A stretch of DNA of 14,613 nt from JAFLUQ01 sp964537995 (GCA_964537995.1 CAZICW010000042.1:1-14613); one strand, 5' to 3'; positions 7,114 to 14,156 are shown, numbered from the stretch's first letter. Translations and numbers: made by a program. Notes: generated from the letters alone by a model not told the origin.

Positions 7114-7992
7114 ATGAAAACAACGAAAATTATTGCGCTTATTCTTGCTCTCGCTCTTGCCGTCTGCGCCTTCGCGGCGTGCGGAACCGAGAAGCAGGGC
7201 TATGACGAGGTCGTAACCGAGCCCCCCGCGGAGCCCGTTGAAACGGAAAGTTCCGATGATACCGACGCGAAGGATCTTGACGCGATTTACGCCGCCGCTC
7301 TCGACGAGCTTGGCAAATCAACCCTCATCATGGGTACCAACGCGGAATTTGAACCCTTTGAGTACCGCGAAAACGATGAAATTGTCGGATACGACGTCGA
7401 TATGGTGTCCGAAGCCGCCCTGCTTATGGACATGGACGTGCAGGTTGAGGATATGAACTTCGACTCCCTCATAACCGCTCTTACTTCGGGCAAGATTGAT
7501 ATTATTGCCGCCGGCATGAGCGTTACCGACGAGCGCCTCGAGGTTGTAAACTTCTCCGACCCCTACTATTCCGCGACTCAGGTTATTATCGTTCCCAAGG
7601 AAGGCGCGACGGTTTCCTCGTCCGCCGATCTTGCCGGAAAGAAAATAGGCGTTCAGGAGGCCACAACGGGCGACATCTATGTTGACGAAAACATTGAGGG
7701 CGCGGAGATTAACCGTTTCAAAAAGGCGGTGGACGCTTCCGTTGACCTCGCGAACGGCCGCCTTGACGCGGTTGTGCTTGACGAACAGCCCGCAAAGAGA
7801 ATCGTTGAGCAAAACGACGCGCTCACAATTCTTGACGAACCCCTCACTCAGGAGGAATACGCAATTGCCGTAAGAAAGGATAATCCCAAGCTTCTCGAAG
7901 CGATAAACGCCGCTCTGTCCGTACTTGAGGACATCGGCACCAAGGACGTTATCCTTGACAAATACGGTCTTAACGTCGCCGACGCGGAGTAA
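7114..7992 (+). CDS. Polar amino acid ABC transporter, substrate-binding lipoprotein
   Basis: Extracellular binding protein that delivers an amino acid to the permease encoded next. The 292-residue precursor has a signal peptide (KTTK, then a hydrophobic run to about residue 22) and a lipobox FAAC with lipid-modified Cys23; Phe at -3 is a little unusual. An acidic, proline-containing linker (about 24-60) tethers the SBP_bac_3-type domain, which opens with IMGTNAEFEPFEY. Arg141 in SVTDERLEVVNF and Asp223 in VVLDEQP occupy the positions that usually bind the substrate carboxylate and amino group. This points to a polar or basic amino acid, but the exact ligand cannot be read. The order lipoprotein, permease, ATPase and the hairpin after this gene fit higher output of the binding protein than of the membrane parts. 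Confidence 0.93.
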   Translation: MKTTKIIALILALALAVCAFAACGTEKQGYDEVVTEPPAEPVETESSDDTDAKDLDAIYAAALDELGKSTLIMGTNAEFEPFEYRENDEIVGYDVDMVSEAALLMDMDVQVEDMNFDSLITALTSGKIDIIAAGMSVTDERLEVVNFSDPYYSATQVIIVPKEGATVSSSADLAGKKIGVQEATTGDIYVDENIEGAEINRFKKAVDASVDLANGRLDAVVLDEQPAKRIVEQNDALTILDEPLTQEEYAIAVRKDNPKLLEAINAALSVLEDIGTKDVILDKYGLNVADAE

Positions 7993-8018
7993 AGTCCGTA
8001 CATAAAAATGTTTTATCG

Positions 8019-8044
8019 GGGGCGGGCTGTGGGCAGCCCGCCCC
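8019..8044 (+). repeat. GC-rich hairpin between binding-protein and permease genes
   Basis: Arms GGGGCGGGCT (8019-8028) and AGCCCGCCCC (8035-8044) pair perfectly over 10 bp around a 6-base loop. No T-run follows, so it is not a standard terminator. Intra-operon stems at this position typically protect the upstream binding-protein mRNA from 3' exonucleases. Its composition, unlike that of the AT-rich flanks, also resembles dispersed palindromic repeats seen in related genomes. Confidence 0.75.
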
Positions 8045-8107
8045 TATGGCGTATAAAAAGCATTGATTTTTTCATTACCCTATTCCAAGCAAAGGAAGTG
8101 ACCCGGC

Positions 8108-8818
8108 ATGAACGCCGTTCTGAATTGGTTTGCCGAAAAAGGCAACGATTTTTTGTTCTCGTTCGAGCGGAATCTTATTCGCGAGGATCGCTGGCAATGG
8201 CTGCTGAGCGGTCTCGGCGTAACCCTGGAAATAACCGTCGGCGCGATTCTGATAGGAACCGTCCTCGGTGTGATTCTCTGCCTTATGAAGCTTTCCTCGG
8301 TTAAAATATTTAACGTGATTTCCAAAACCTATATTCGGATTTTCCGCGGTACGCCCATGGTTGTACAGCTTTTGATTTTTTATTTCGGTATTTTGCGCAA
8401 TCCGGTTTTTTCCAAGCTTTTCGTCGCAATCATTGCCTTCGGGCTGAACAGCGCGGCATACGTCGCCGAGCTTATGCGCGGCGGCATTATGGCGGTGGAC
8501 AAGGGTCAGATAGAAGCCGGCCGCAGTCTGGGGCTTTCCTCGTGGCAGACGACCTATTCCATAGTTTTGCCTCAGGCAATAAAAATCGCCCTTCCCTCAT
8601 ACGCGCAGGAATTTATCGTCCTTGTTAAGGAAACCGCCGTAGCCGGCTATATCGCTCTGGAGGATTTGACAAAAAAGGGCGACATAATCCGCAGCAAAAC
8701 CTTTTCGCCATACTTCCCGCTTGTGACGGTCGCGATTATATACCTCGTCATAACAACCTCTCTCGAAGCGCTGTTCGGACGGATGGAAAGGAGGCTGAGG
8801 GAAAGTGACAACAGATAG
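8108..8818 (+). CDS. Polar amino acid ABC transporter, permease
   Basis: Integral membrane subunit (236 residues) that forms the import channel with the adjacent ATPase. An N-terminal amphipathic stretch is followed by about five hydrophobic segments, including LGVTLEITVGAILIGTVLGV near residue 40 and a final segment near 205-222. The cytoplasmic EAA coupling loop starts at Glu136 (EAGRSLGLSSWQ, ending with IVLPQAIKIALPS) and contacts the ATPase. The IRIFRGTPMVVQLLIFYFG stretch is typical of the HisM/GlnP amino acid family. The ATG has AAAGGAAGTGA upstream with about a 9-base spacer. Its 3' end overlaps the ATPase gene by 14 bases, which indicates coupled translation. It probably works as a homodimer, because only one permease gene is present. 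Confidence 0.95.
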   Translation: MNAVLNWFAEKGNDFLFSFERNLIREDRWQWLLSGLGVTLEITVGAILIGTVLGVILCLMKLSSVKIFNVISKTYIRIFRGTPMVVQLLIFYFGILRNPVFSKLFVAIIAFGLNSAAYVAELMRGGIMAVDKGQIEAGRSLGLSSWQTTYSIVLPQAIKIALPSYAQEFIVLVKETAVAGYIALEDLTKKGDIIRSKTFSPYFPLVTVAIIYLVITTSLEALFGRMERRLRESDNR

Positions 8819-9557
8819 CGTAACGGATAACATAATCGAAGTAAAGGGACTTGTGAAAAACTTCGGCGAGGTCAAGGTGCTTAAAAGCATAACCGAAACC
8901 GTCCGTCGGGGCGAGGTTGTAGCGGTAATAGGTCCCAGCGGCAGCGGAAAAAGCACCTTCCTGCGCTGCCTGAATCTGCTTGAGCAGCCCACGGAGGGGC
9001 ATATTCTGATTGACGGCGCGGACATAACCGACCGTAACGCAAACGTGAACAAGCTCCGCCGCGAAATGGGCATGGTTTTTCAGCATTTCAATCTGTTCCC
9101 GCATTTAAAGGTAATCGACAATATAACCCTTGCCCCCGTAAAGCTTAAAATCGAAAAGGACAAAGCCGCCGCGCGGGAAAGCGCAATGAAGCTTTTGGAG
9201 CGAGTCGGGCTTTCCGACAAAGCAAACAGCTACCCCGCGCAGCTCAGCGGCGGTCAGAAACAAAGAATCGCCATTGCGAGGGCGCTGGCGATGAGTCCGA
9301 AAATAATGCTTTTCGACGAACCCACCTCCGCCCTCGACCCCGAAATGGTAGGCGAGGTTCTGAACGTAATGAGCGATCTCGCCGAAGAAGGCATGACAAT
9401 GGTAATTGTTACCCACGAAATGGGCTTCGCGCGCGAAGCCGCCGACCGCGTCCTGTTTATGGACGACGGCATAATCGCGGAGCAGGGAGCTCCCGACGAG
9501 ATTTTCTCCAATCCGAAAAATCCCCGCACGCGGGAATTTCTTTCAAAGGTGCTTTAA
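8805..9557 (+). CDS. Polar amino acid ABC transporter, ATP-binding protein
   Basis: Cytoplasmic ATPase (250 residues) that powers the importer. All motifs are intact: Walker A GPSGSGKST (43-51, Lys49), Q-loop Gln93 in VFQHFNLF, signature LSGGQ (147-151), Walker B IMLFDE with Glu172, D-loop SALD, and H-loop His204 in VTHEMGFA. The C-terminal IFSNPKNPRTREFLSKVL is characteristic of the GlnQ/HisP amino acid subfamily. The start is GTG at 8805, inside the end of the permease gene, supported by AAAGGAGG (8787-8794) with a 10-base spacer. The nearest named relatives would be GlnQ, ArtP and HisP; I leave the symbol empty because the substrate is not known. Confidence 0.96.
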   Translation: MTTDSVTDNIIEVKGLVKNFGEVKVLKSITETVRRGEVVAVIGPSGSGKSTFLRCLNLLEQPTEGHILIDGADITDRNANVNKLRREMGMVFQHFNLFPHLKVIDNITLAPVKLKIEKDKAAARESAMKLLERVGLSDKANSYPAQLSGGQKQRIAIARALAMSPKIMLFDEPTSALDPEMVGEVLNVMSDLAEEGMTMVIVTHEMGFAREAADRVLFMDDGIIAEQGAPDEIFSNPKNPRTREFLSKVL

Positions 9558-9584
9558 ACTTGACATGAAAGGACTTGACAAAAT

Positions 9585-10967
9585 ATGGGCTATGAAATCA
9601 AAAACGGCTGGAACGGCGCCGACGAAGCTCTGAAAAAAGAGGTATTTGACTTTTCCGAGGGCTACAAAAGCTTTCTCAACAACGGAAAAACCGAACGCGA
9701 ATGCGTCGCGGAGGCGGTAAGGCTTGCGGAAGCCGCGGGCTTCAGACCTCTCGGCGAAACAGCCTCCCTCAAGAGCGGCGATAAGGTGTACGCCGTGAAT
9801 AAAAACAAGGGCTTTGTCGCGGCAATAATCGGCGGCAGACCCGTTTCCGACGGTATAAGCATCGTCGGCTCGCACATCGACTCCCCCCGTCTTGACCTTA
9901 AGCAGAATCCGCTCTACGAGAGCGACGAAATCGCGTTTTTCAAAACTCATTACTACGGCGGTATCAAGAAATACCAATGGACGGCGATTCCGCTCGCAAT
10001 TCACGGAGTTATCGCAAAAACAAACGGAGAAACAGTAAAAATCGCTCTCGGCGACGAGGGCGACGACGTAACCTTCACCATAACCGACCTGCTGCCGCAT
10101 CTGGGCAACGCGCAGATGAACAAGCCCGCTCACAGCTTCATCGAGGGCGAAAATCTCAATCTGCTTATAGGCTCGCTTCCCGCGGACGAGGGCGACGACG
10201 GCAAAAGGGTTAAAAACGCCGTTCTCGCGCTGCTCTCCGAAAGATACGGCATTGACGAGGAGGATTTCACCAGCGCCGAGCTGGAAATCGTACCCGCGTT
10301 CGGCGCGAAGGATCTCGGCTTTGACAGAAGTCTGATAGGCGCCTACGGTCACGACGACCGCGTTTGCAGCTATCCCAATCTCCGCGCGCTCCTTGATTCC
10401 TCCTCGCCCGAATTTACCTCGCTATGCCTTCTCTCCGACAAGGAGGAGGTCGGCAGCATGGGCAACACGGGAGCGAAAAGCCGTTTTCTGGAGCTTACGA
10501 TTCTTGAAATTCTCGCAAAGACCGGAGAGGGCGGCGACGCGCTCACGCTCAACCGCACGCTTGACAGAAGTCTTTGCCTGAGCGCCGACGTAAGCGCCGC
10601 CTATGACCCGAATTTTGCTTCGGTTTACGAAAAGAACAACAGCGGCCGCCTGAACTGCGGAATAGCCGTCAGCAAATACACGGGCTCTCGCGGAAAGAGC
10701 GGCAGCAACGACGCTCCGGCGGAGCTTATGGCGAAGGTGCGTTCAATCTTCAACGAAGCCGGCGTTCTCTGGCATACGGCGGAGCTGGGCAAGGTTGACG
10801 AGGGCGGCGGCGGCACAATTGCCCAGTTTGTCGCCAATCTCGGCGTTGATACCGTTGACTGCGGCGTTCCCATGCTCAGTATGCACGCCCCGTTCGAGGT
10901 TGCCGCCAAAATGGACGTATACCAGAGCTACAAGGCGTTTGCGGCGTTCTACGCAAGGAAGCGGTGA
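9585..10967 (+). CDS. apeA: M18 family aminopeptidase
   Basis: Cytosolic zinc aminopeptidase that trims N-terminal residues, classically acidic ones, from peptides. The 460 residues match the bacterial ApeA branch. Likely metal and catalytic residues are visible: His97 and Asp99 in SHIDSPRLDLK, Asp258 in GHDDRV, Glu287-Glu288 in DKEEVGS, Asp335 in LSADVSAAYDPNF, and His434 in SMHAPFEV. There is no signal peptide. The ATG is 11 bases after AAAGGA (9568-9573), a slightly long spacer. The gene begins 27 bases after the ABC ATPase gene without a clear terminator or promoter, so it is probably co-transcribed with the importer. That would place amino acid uptake and peptide turnover under one promoter. 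The specificity for aspartate or glutamate is inferred from the family. Confidence 0.93.
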   Translation: MGYEIKNGWNGADEALKKEVFDFSEGYKSFLNNGKTERECVAEAVRLAEAAGFRPLGETASLKSGDKVYAVNKNKGFVAAIIGGRPVSDGISIVGSHIDSPRLDLKQNPLYESDEIAFFKTHYYGGIKKYQWTAIPLAIHGVIAKTNGETVKIALGDEGDDVTFTITDLLPHLGNAQMNKPAHSFIEGENLNLLIGSLPADEGDDGKRVKNAVLALLSERYGIDEEDFTSAELEIVPAFGAKDLGFDRSLIGAYGHDDRVCSYPNLRALLDSSSPEFTSLCLLSDKEEVGSMGNTGAKSRFLELTILEILAKTGEGGDALTLNRTLDRSLCLSADVSAAYDPNFASVYEKNNSGRLNCGIAVSKYTGSRGKSGSNDAPAELMAKVRSIFNEAGVLWHTAELGKVDEGGGGTIAQFVANLGVDTVDCGVPMLSMHAPFEVAAKMDVYQSYKAFAAFYARKR

Positions 10968-10971
10968 TACA

Positions 10972-11220
10972 ATGCGCATAGACAAATACCTTAAGGTTTC
11001 CCGCCTTATAAAGCGGCGCACCGTCGCCAACGAGGCCTGCGACGGCGGAAGAGTCACCGTAAACGGCAAGGTCGCCAAGGCGTCGAGCGAGGTCAAAGCG
11101 GGGGACATTGTGGAAATCCGCTTCGGCGAAAAACTGATAAAGGTCAGAGTCGAGGACGTAAAGGAGCATACTCTGAAAAACGACGCCGCTCTGTTGTATA
11201 CGGTTCTTGACAATAATTAG
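10972..11220 (+). CDS. rqcP: S4-domain RNA-binding protein RqcP (YabO type)
   Basis: Small protein (82 residues) of the Hsp15/RqcP family. In Bacillus subtilis RqcP binds stalled 50S subunits, steadies the P-site tRNA and supports RqcH-driven C-terminal alanine tailing of stuck nascent chains. The S4 fold fills the N-terminal two thirds: MRIDKYLKVSRLIKRRTVAN, then ACDGGRVTVNGK, then VKAGDIVEIRFG. The short C-terminal tail (RVEDVKEHTLKNDAALLYTVL) also fits RqcP rather than an rRNA pseudouridine synthase. The ATG is 4 bases after the aminopeptidase stop codon, and its ribosome binding site GGTGA overlaps that stop, so the two are translationally coupled. In Bacillus the gene normally sits near yabP, yabQ and divIC; none of these is here. 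RqcH is not in the window. Confidence 0.87.
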   Translation: MRIDKYLKVSRLIKRRTVANEACDGGRVTVNGKVAKASSEVKAGDIVEIRFGEKLIKVRVEDVKEHTLKNDAALLYTVLDNN

Positions 11221-11237
11221 GATAACGGTGTTTTGAG

Positions 11238-11912
11238 ATGCAAAAAGCTTCAGGCGCAATATCAGGCGCAATAATTGATATGGACGGCACAATTCTCGAT
11301 TCCATGGGCGTGTGGGAAAAAATCGACCGCCGCTTTCTCGAAGAACGCCGAGGCATAGCCGTACCCGACGACTATATGAGCGCAATTACGCCGCTCGGCT
11401 ACCGCGAAACCGCTTTATATACCGTCGCGCGCTTCAATCTTTCCGACACGCCCGAGCAGCTCATGGCGGAATGGGAGGAAATGGGGATTCGGGAATACGC
11501 CGACAATATTCCCCTCAAGCCGTTTGCGGAGGAGTTTTTGCTCAGTTTCAGACGTAACGGCGTAAAAACCGCGCTCTGCACAAGCTCGCCCGACACCTTT
11601 TATCTTCCCGCGCTTAAACGGCTCGGACTGTATCCGCTGTTCGACGCCTTTGTCACTACGGGCGAAGCCGGAAAAAACAAAAGCTTTCCCGACCCGTATC
11701 TGCTCGCCGCAAAAAAAATAGGCGTCAGCCCCGCGGACTGCGTCGTGTTCGAGGACATTCCCGAAGCAATCGGCGGCGCGCACGACGCGGGAATGAGAAT
11801 CTGCGGCGTATACGATTCCCACAGCGAAAAGCACAGCGCCGTAATGAAACGGCGCTGCGATTGGTATGTAAACAGCCTCTCGGAGGCTATTGAGATTTTT
11901 TCCTGTCCCTGA
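11238..11912 (+). CDS. HAD superfamily hydrolase, beta-phosphoglucomutase-like
   Basis: A 224-residue phosphatase or phosphomutase of HAD subfamily I. Motif I is DMDGT with nucleophile Asp14 and general acid Asp16; the alpha-helical cap spans about residues 25-90. Motif II is LCTSS, the motif III lysine lies in GKNKSFPDP, and motif IV is VVFEDIPEAI. This pattern is typical of small sugar-phosphate phosphatases and beta-phosphoglucomutases, and the substrate cannot be deduced. The ribosome binding site is weak (GGTG, 7 bases from the ATG), suggesting low expression or dependence on translation of rqcP, which ends 17 bases upstream. The last 26 bases overlap the end of birA on the other strand. 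It is probably the last gene of the importer-led transcription unit. Confidence 0.9.
   Translation: MQKASGAISGAIIDMDGTILDSMGVWEKIDRRFLEERRGIAVPDDYMSAITPLGYRETALYTVARFNLSDTPEQLMAEWEEMGIREYADNIPLKPFAEEFLLSFRRNGVKTALCTSSPDTFYLPALKRLGLYPLFDAFVTTGEAGKNKSFPDPYLLAAKKIGVSPADCVVFEDIPEAIGGAHDAGMRICGVYDSHSEKHSAVMKRRCDWYVNSLSEAIEIFSCP
11834..11857 (-). terminator. Candidate birA terminator inside the HAD coding sequence
   Basis: The arms CAGCGCCGT (11834-11842) and ACGGCGCTG (11849-11857) pair perfectly over 9 bp around a 6-base loop. Read on the minus strand, the hairpin begins about 30 bases after the birA stop codon and is followed by TGCTTTTC, a short T-run. This is the only hairpin seen just beyond birA. 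The weak T-run makes the call tentative, and the palindrome could be incidental in GC-rich coding DNA. Confidence 0.4.
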
Positions 11913-12855
11913 CGGAAACCTCTCCCGCGGCGATGCTCTCGCGCGTTCCGTCGCCGCGGACAACCTCAAGAGCGCAGTTGTCGTCAATCCCGACGGCAGT
12001 CGCTTCAACAAGCTCCCCGCCGCGAAGGTATTCTATCTCCTTCCCGACGACCGACGAATACCTCCGATAGCTGTCCAGAAAGCGTTTCTCCGAAAGGACG
12101 GCGCTTTCGTCGAGCAGCCTTTTAATGACCTCCGCCGCGAGGTCGTTTTTTGTTGCCGCGGTTTCCCCGTTTTCAAAAATAAAGCCCGCTTTATCCTGTA
12201 TTTCTTCGGGCAAATCCTCTTTTTTGCCGCGAAAATTCAGACCTATTCCCACAACCGCGCTTTCTACGGTTCCTCCCTCCGTATCCATGACGGTTTCCGT
12301 CAATATGCCGCATATTTTTTTGCCGCGCAGCAATATGTCGTTCACCCATTTTATTCGGCAGTCCTTTCCGCAGACCGAAAGCACCGCCTCGCGTACCGCA
12401 ACAGCCGCCGCGGCCGTTATAAGCTGAAGATGGGCGACGTCCGTGTCGGGACGCAGCACCACCGACAAATATATTCCTTCTCCGGCCGAAGCAAAGCTCC
12501 TGCCGCGTCTGCCGCGCCCCGCGCTCTGGTTTGACGCGATTATGACCGTTCCGTTCGCCGCGCCCTCCGCCGCACGCTCCTTTGCGATTGTGTTGGTTGA
12601 GGTTACGGTATCAAACACCGTAACCTCCGCGCCGCTTGACGCGGAAATTCTCTCCGCGTCAAGCCTGTCGGCAATTTTCACCAGTCTGTATCCCCGATTT
12701 GTCACGGCTTCGATTTCGTGTCCCTCGCCGCGCAGAGCCTTCACCGCCTTCCACACGCTGCACCTGCTGATGTGAAGCTTCATTGCCAGCCGCTCTCCGC
12801 TTATTCCGTTTTCGTTTTCCGAAAGCGCTTTAAATACCTTTTCCTTTGTCGTCAT
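11887..12855 (-). CDS. birA: Bifunctional biotin-protein ligase and biotin repressor
   Basis: Activates biotin to biotinyl-5'-AMP and attaches it to the biotin carrier domain of carboxylases. The N-terminal domain makes it also a transcription repressor. In the 322 residues: winged helix-turn-helix (about 1-60, with ISGERLAMKLHISRCSVWK and NRGYRL), then the catalytic core with STNTIAK (86-92), the biotin-binding loop GRGRRGR (113-119), IKWVNDILL, KICGILTE and VVGIGLNF, and the small C-terminal SH3-like domain from about residue 270. The ATG has AAGGAG upstream with a 9-base spacer. It carries its own consensus promoter, and a palindrome resembling a BirA box overlaps the -35, which suggests autoregulation. 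No biotin synthesis gene is present in the window. Confidence 0.97.
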   Translation of the reverse strand: MTTKEKVFKALSENENGISGERLAMKLHISRCSVWKAVKALRGEGHEIEAVTNRGYRLVKIADRLDAERISASSGAEVTVFDTVTSTNTIAKERAAEGAANGTVIIASNQSAGRGRRGRSFASAGEGIYLSVVLRPDTDVAHLQLITAAAAVAVREAVLSVCGKDCRIKWVNDILLRGKKICGILTETVMDTEGGTVESAVVGIGLNFRGKKEDLPEEIQDKAGFIFENGETAATKNDLAAEVIKRLLDESAVLSEKRFLDSYRRYSSVVGKEIEYLRGGELVEATAVGIDDNCALEVVRGDGTRESIAAGEVSVRDRKKSQ

Positions 12856-12878
12856 GCAAATTATCTCCTTCCGTTAAT

Positions 12879-12907
12879 ATTATAGCGCCGCGTTTTTCTA
12901 TTGTCAA
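12879..12907 (-). promoter_or_regulatory. birA promoter
   Basis: On the minus strand, a perfect TTGACA (12907-12902) and a perfect TATAAT (12884-12879) are separated by 17 bases. Transcription should start near 12872, giving a very short leader of about 17 nt that holds only the ribosome binding site. Confidence 0.9.
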
Positions 12908-12932
12908 CCTTATTTTTTTTGACGGATAACAA
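12901..12932 (+). promoter_or_regulatory. Candidate BirA operator
   Basis: Half-sites TTGTCAACC (12901-12909) and GGATAACAA (12924-12932) form an inverted repeat, 7 of 9 positions symmetric, with a 14-base spacer. The known bacterial BirA box is, from memory, TTGTAAACC-N14 to N16-GGTTTACAA. The left half matches 8 of 9 and the right half 7 of 9. The left half covers the birA -35, so binding would block RNA polymerase. The site is not a strand-specific element. Confidence 0.7.
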
Positions 12933-12951
12933 TTATTTTTGATTTTTAATA

Positions 12952-12980
12952 TTTACAAATATAGCGGCATATGATATAAT
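12952..12980 (+). promoter_or_regulatory. csaB promoter
   Basis: TTTACA (12952-12957) and TATAAT (12975-12980) are separated by 17 bases. Transcription should start near 12987, giving a leader of about 60 nt. The -35 begins 20 bases beyond the candidate BirA operator. Confidence 0.83.
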
Positions 12981-12991
12981 TAATGCGGTAG

Positions 12992-13018
12992 CGTCCTCCG
13001 CTTCCGAAGCGGAGGGTG
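12992..13018 (+). promoter_or_regulatory. 5' leader hairpin of csaB
   Basis: CCTCCGCTTC (12995-13004) and GAAGCGGAGG (13006-13015) are perfect inverted repeats with a single base between them; in RNA the innermost pairs would open to form the loop. Wobble and Watson-Crick pairs can lengthen the stem outward to 12992 and 13018. It begins a few bases after the predicted transcription start and has no T-run after it, so it is a leader structure and not a terminator. Confidence 0.7.
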
Positions 13019-13046
13019 TCTCATCATTGTTGCGGGGGGCGAAAGC

Positions 13047-14135
13047 ATGGCGGACATCGTAATATCGGGCTACTACGGGCTTGGAAACACGGGCGACGAG
13101 GCTCTGCTGAAAAGCATTGTCGATCATCTCCGCAGCCTTGACCCGACGGTAAGCATAACCGCTCTTTCGGGCAATGCCGAATACACCCGCAGGGCATACG
13201 GAATCAACACCGTCAACCGCTTCAATCCCTTTGCCGTGCTGCGCGCGCTTATCGGAGGGAAGCTGCTTATAAGCGGCGGCGGCAGTCTCATTCAGGACGC
13301 GACAAGCACAAAAAGCCTGATTTATTATCTCGCGATTATTGCCGCCGCGAAACGTCTGGGGCTGAAGGTCATGCTTTACGCCAACGGCATAGGGCCGATT
13401 TCCGACAAAAACGTACCGAAGGTGACGCGGGTGCTGAATAAGGTTGACCTTATAACTCTGCGCGAAAATGTTTCCATGAACGAAATCCGTCGCTGCAAGG
13501 TGACAAAGCCGCGCGTGGAAATTACCGCCGACCCCGCATACCTTCTTGAGCCGTGCCGGCCGGAACGCACAAAGGAGCTTCTTAAGCTCTTCGGCGCGGA
13601 CGGACAGAAGCTGATTGCCGTCTCGGTTCGCGAATGGAAAACCGCCCCGCCCGATTTTGAAGAAGAAATGGCAAAAACGACCGACGCGCTTTACGACGAA
13701 GGCTTTATGACGCTGTTTTTTCCCATGCAGCTCAGCCGCGACAGCGAAATTTCCCGAAGGATAGCCGCAAAAATGAAACATCCCTCCGCCATAGTTGACC
13801 GCGAAATTTCGGTTTCCGAAATGCTCGGCGTAATAGGCGGCTGCGAAATGGCGATAGGAATGAGACTGCATATGCTGATTTTTGCTTCTTCGGTAAACGT
13901 GCCGATGCTGGGCATAATTTATGACCCCAAAATCAGAGGAACCATGGATTATATGAATCAGCACTCCTATGTTGAGATTGAAAAGGTTACGGCGGAGAGA
14001 CTGCTCAAAACGGCGCGAGCCTGCCTCGGCGACGGAGGGGCAATAAGAGAACGCCTTGCCGAGGAAAACGCCGTGCTGCGCGAAAAGGCGGCAAAAAATG
14101 CGCAAATGGCGCTCGATTTGCTGAAAAACCGCTGA
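13047..14135 (+). CDS. csaB: Polysaccharide pyruvyl transferase CsaB
   Basis: Adds a pyruvyl ketal, from phosphoenolpyruvate, to the secondary cell-wall polymer. This modification lets SLH-domain proteins attach to the wall of Gram-positive bacteria. The 362 residues show the CsaB marks: ISGYYGLGNTGDEALL at the N-terminus, LLISGGGSLIQD, a YANGIGP segment, ITADPAYLL, and the late GMRLHMLIFA with its conserved Arg-His. There is no signal peptide or membrane segment, as expected for a cytosolic enzyme acting on lipid-linked precursors. The ribosome binding site is a run of G (13034-13039), about 7 bases from the ATG and less canonical than elsewhere in the window. It has its own promoter and a terminator, so it seems to be monocistronic. 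Confidence 0.94.
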   Translation: MADIVISGYYGLGNTGDEALLKSIVDHLRSLDPTVSITALSGNAEYTRRAYGINTVNRFNPFAVLRALIGGKLLISGGGSLIQDATSTKSLIYYLAIIAAAKRLGLKVMLYANGIGPISDKNVPKVTRVLNKVDLITLRENVSMNEIRRCKVTKPRVEITADPAYLLEPCRPERTKELLKLFGADGQKLIAVSVREWKTAPPDFEEEMAKTTDALYDEGFMTLFFPMQLSRDSEISRRIAAKMKHPSAIVDREISVSEMLGVIGGCEMAIGMRLHMLIFASSVNVPMLGIIYDPKIRGTMDYMNQHSYVEIEKVTAERLLKTARACLGDGGAIRERLAEENAVLREKAAKNAQMALDLLKNR

Positions 14136-14156
14136 CGCGGTGCTTTCGCCGAGAGG

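Noticed and set aside
9560..9580. Two TTGACA copies (9560-9565 and 9575-9580) before the aminopeptidase gene, possible promoters.
   Set aside because: No acceptable -10 lies 16-18 bases from either copy; the sequence there is the start of the coding region.
11874..11900. AGCCTC-TCG-GAGGCT hairpin followed by T6, looking like a plus-strand terminator for the HAD gene.
   Set aside because: It lies before the HAD stop codon at 11910-11912 and would cut the message short; the stem is only 6 bp and the T-run starts 6 bases away. Probably incidental.
12330..12360. KWVND instead of KWPND in the BirA catalytic core.
   Set aside because: This variant is, as far as I recall, common in clostridial BirA proteins, and the other catalytic motifs are intact.
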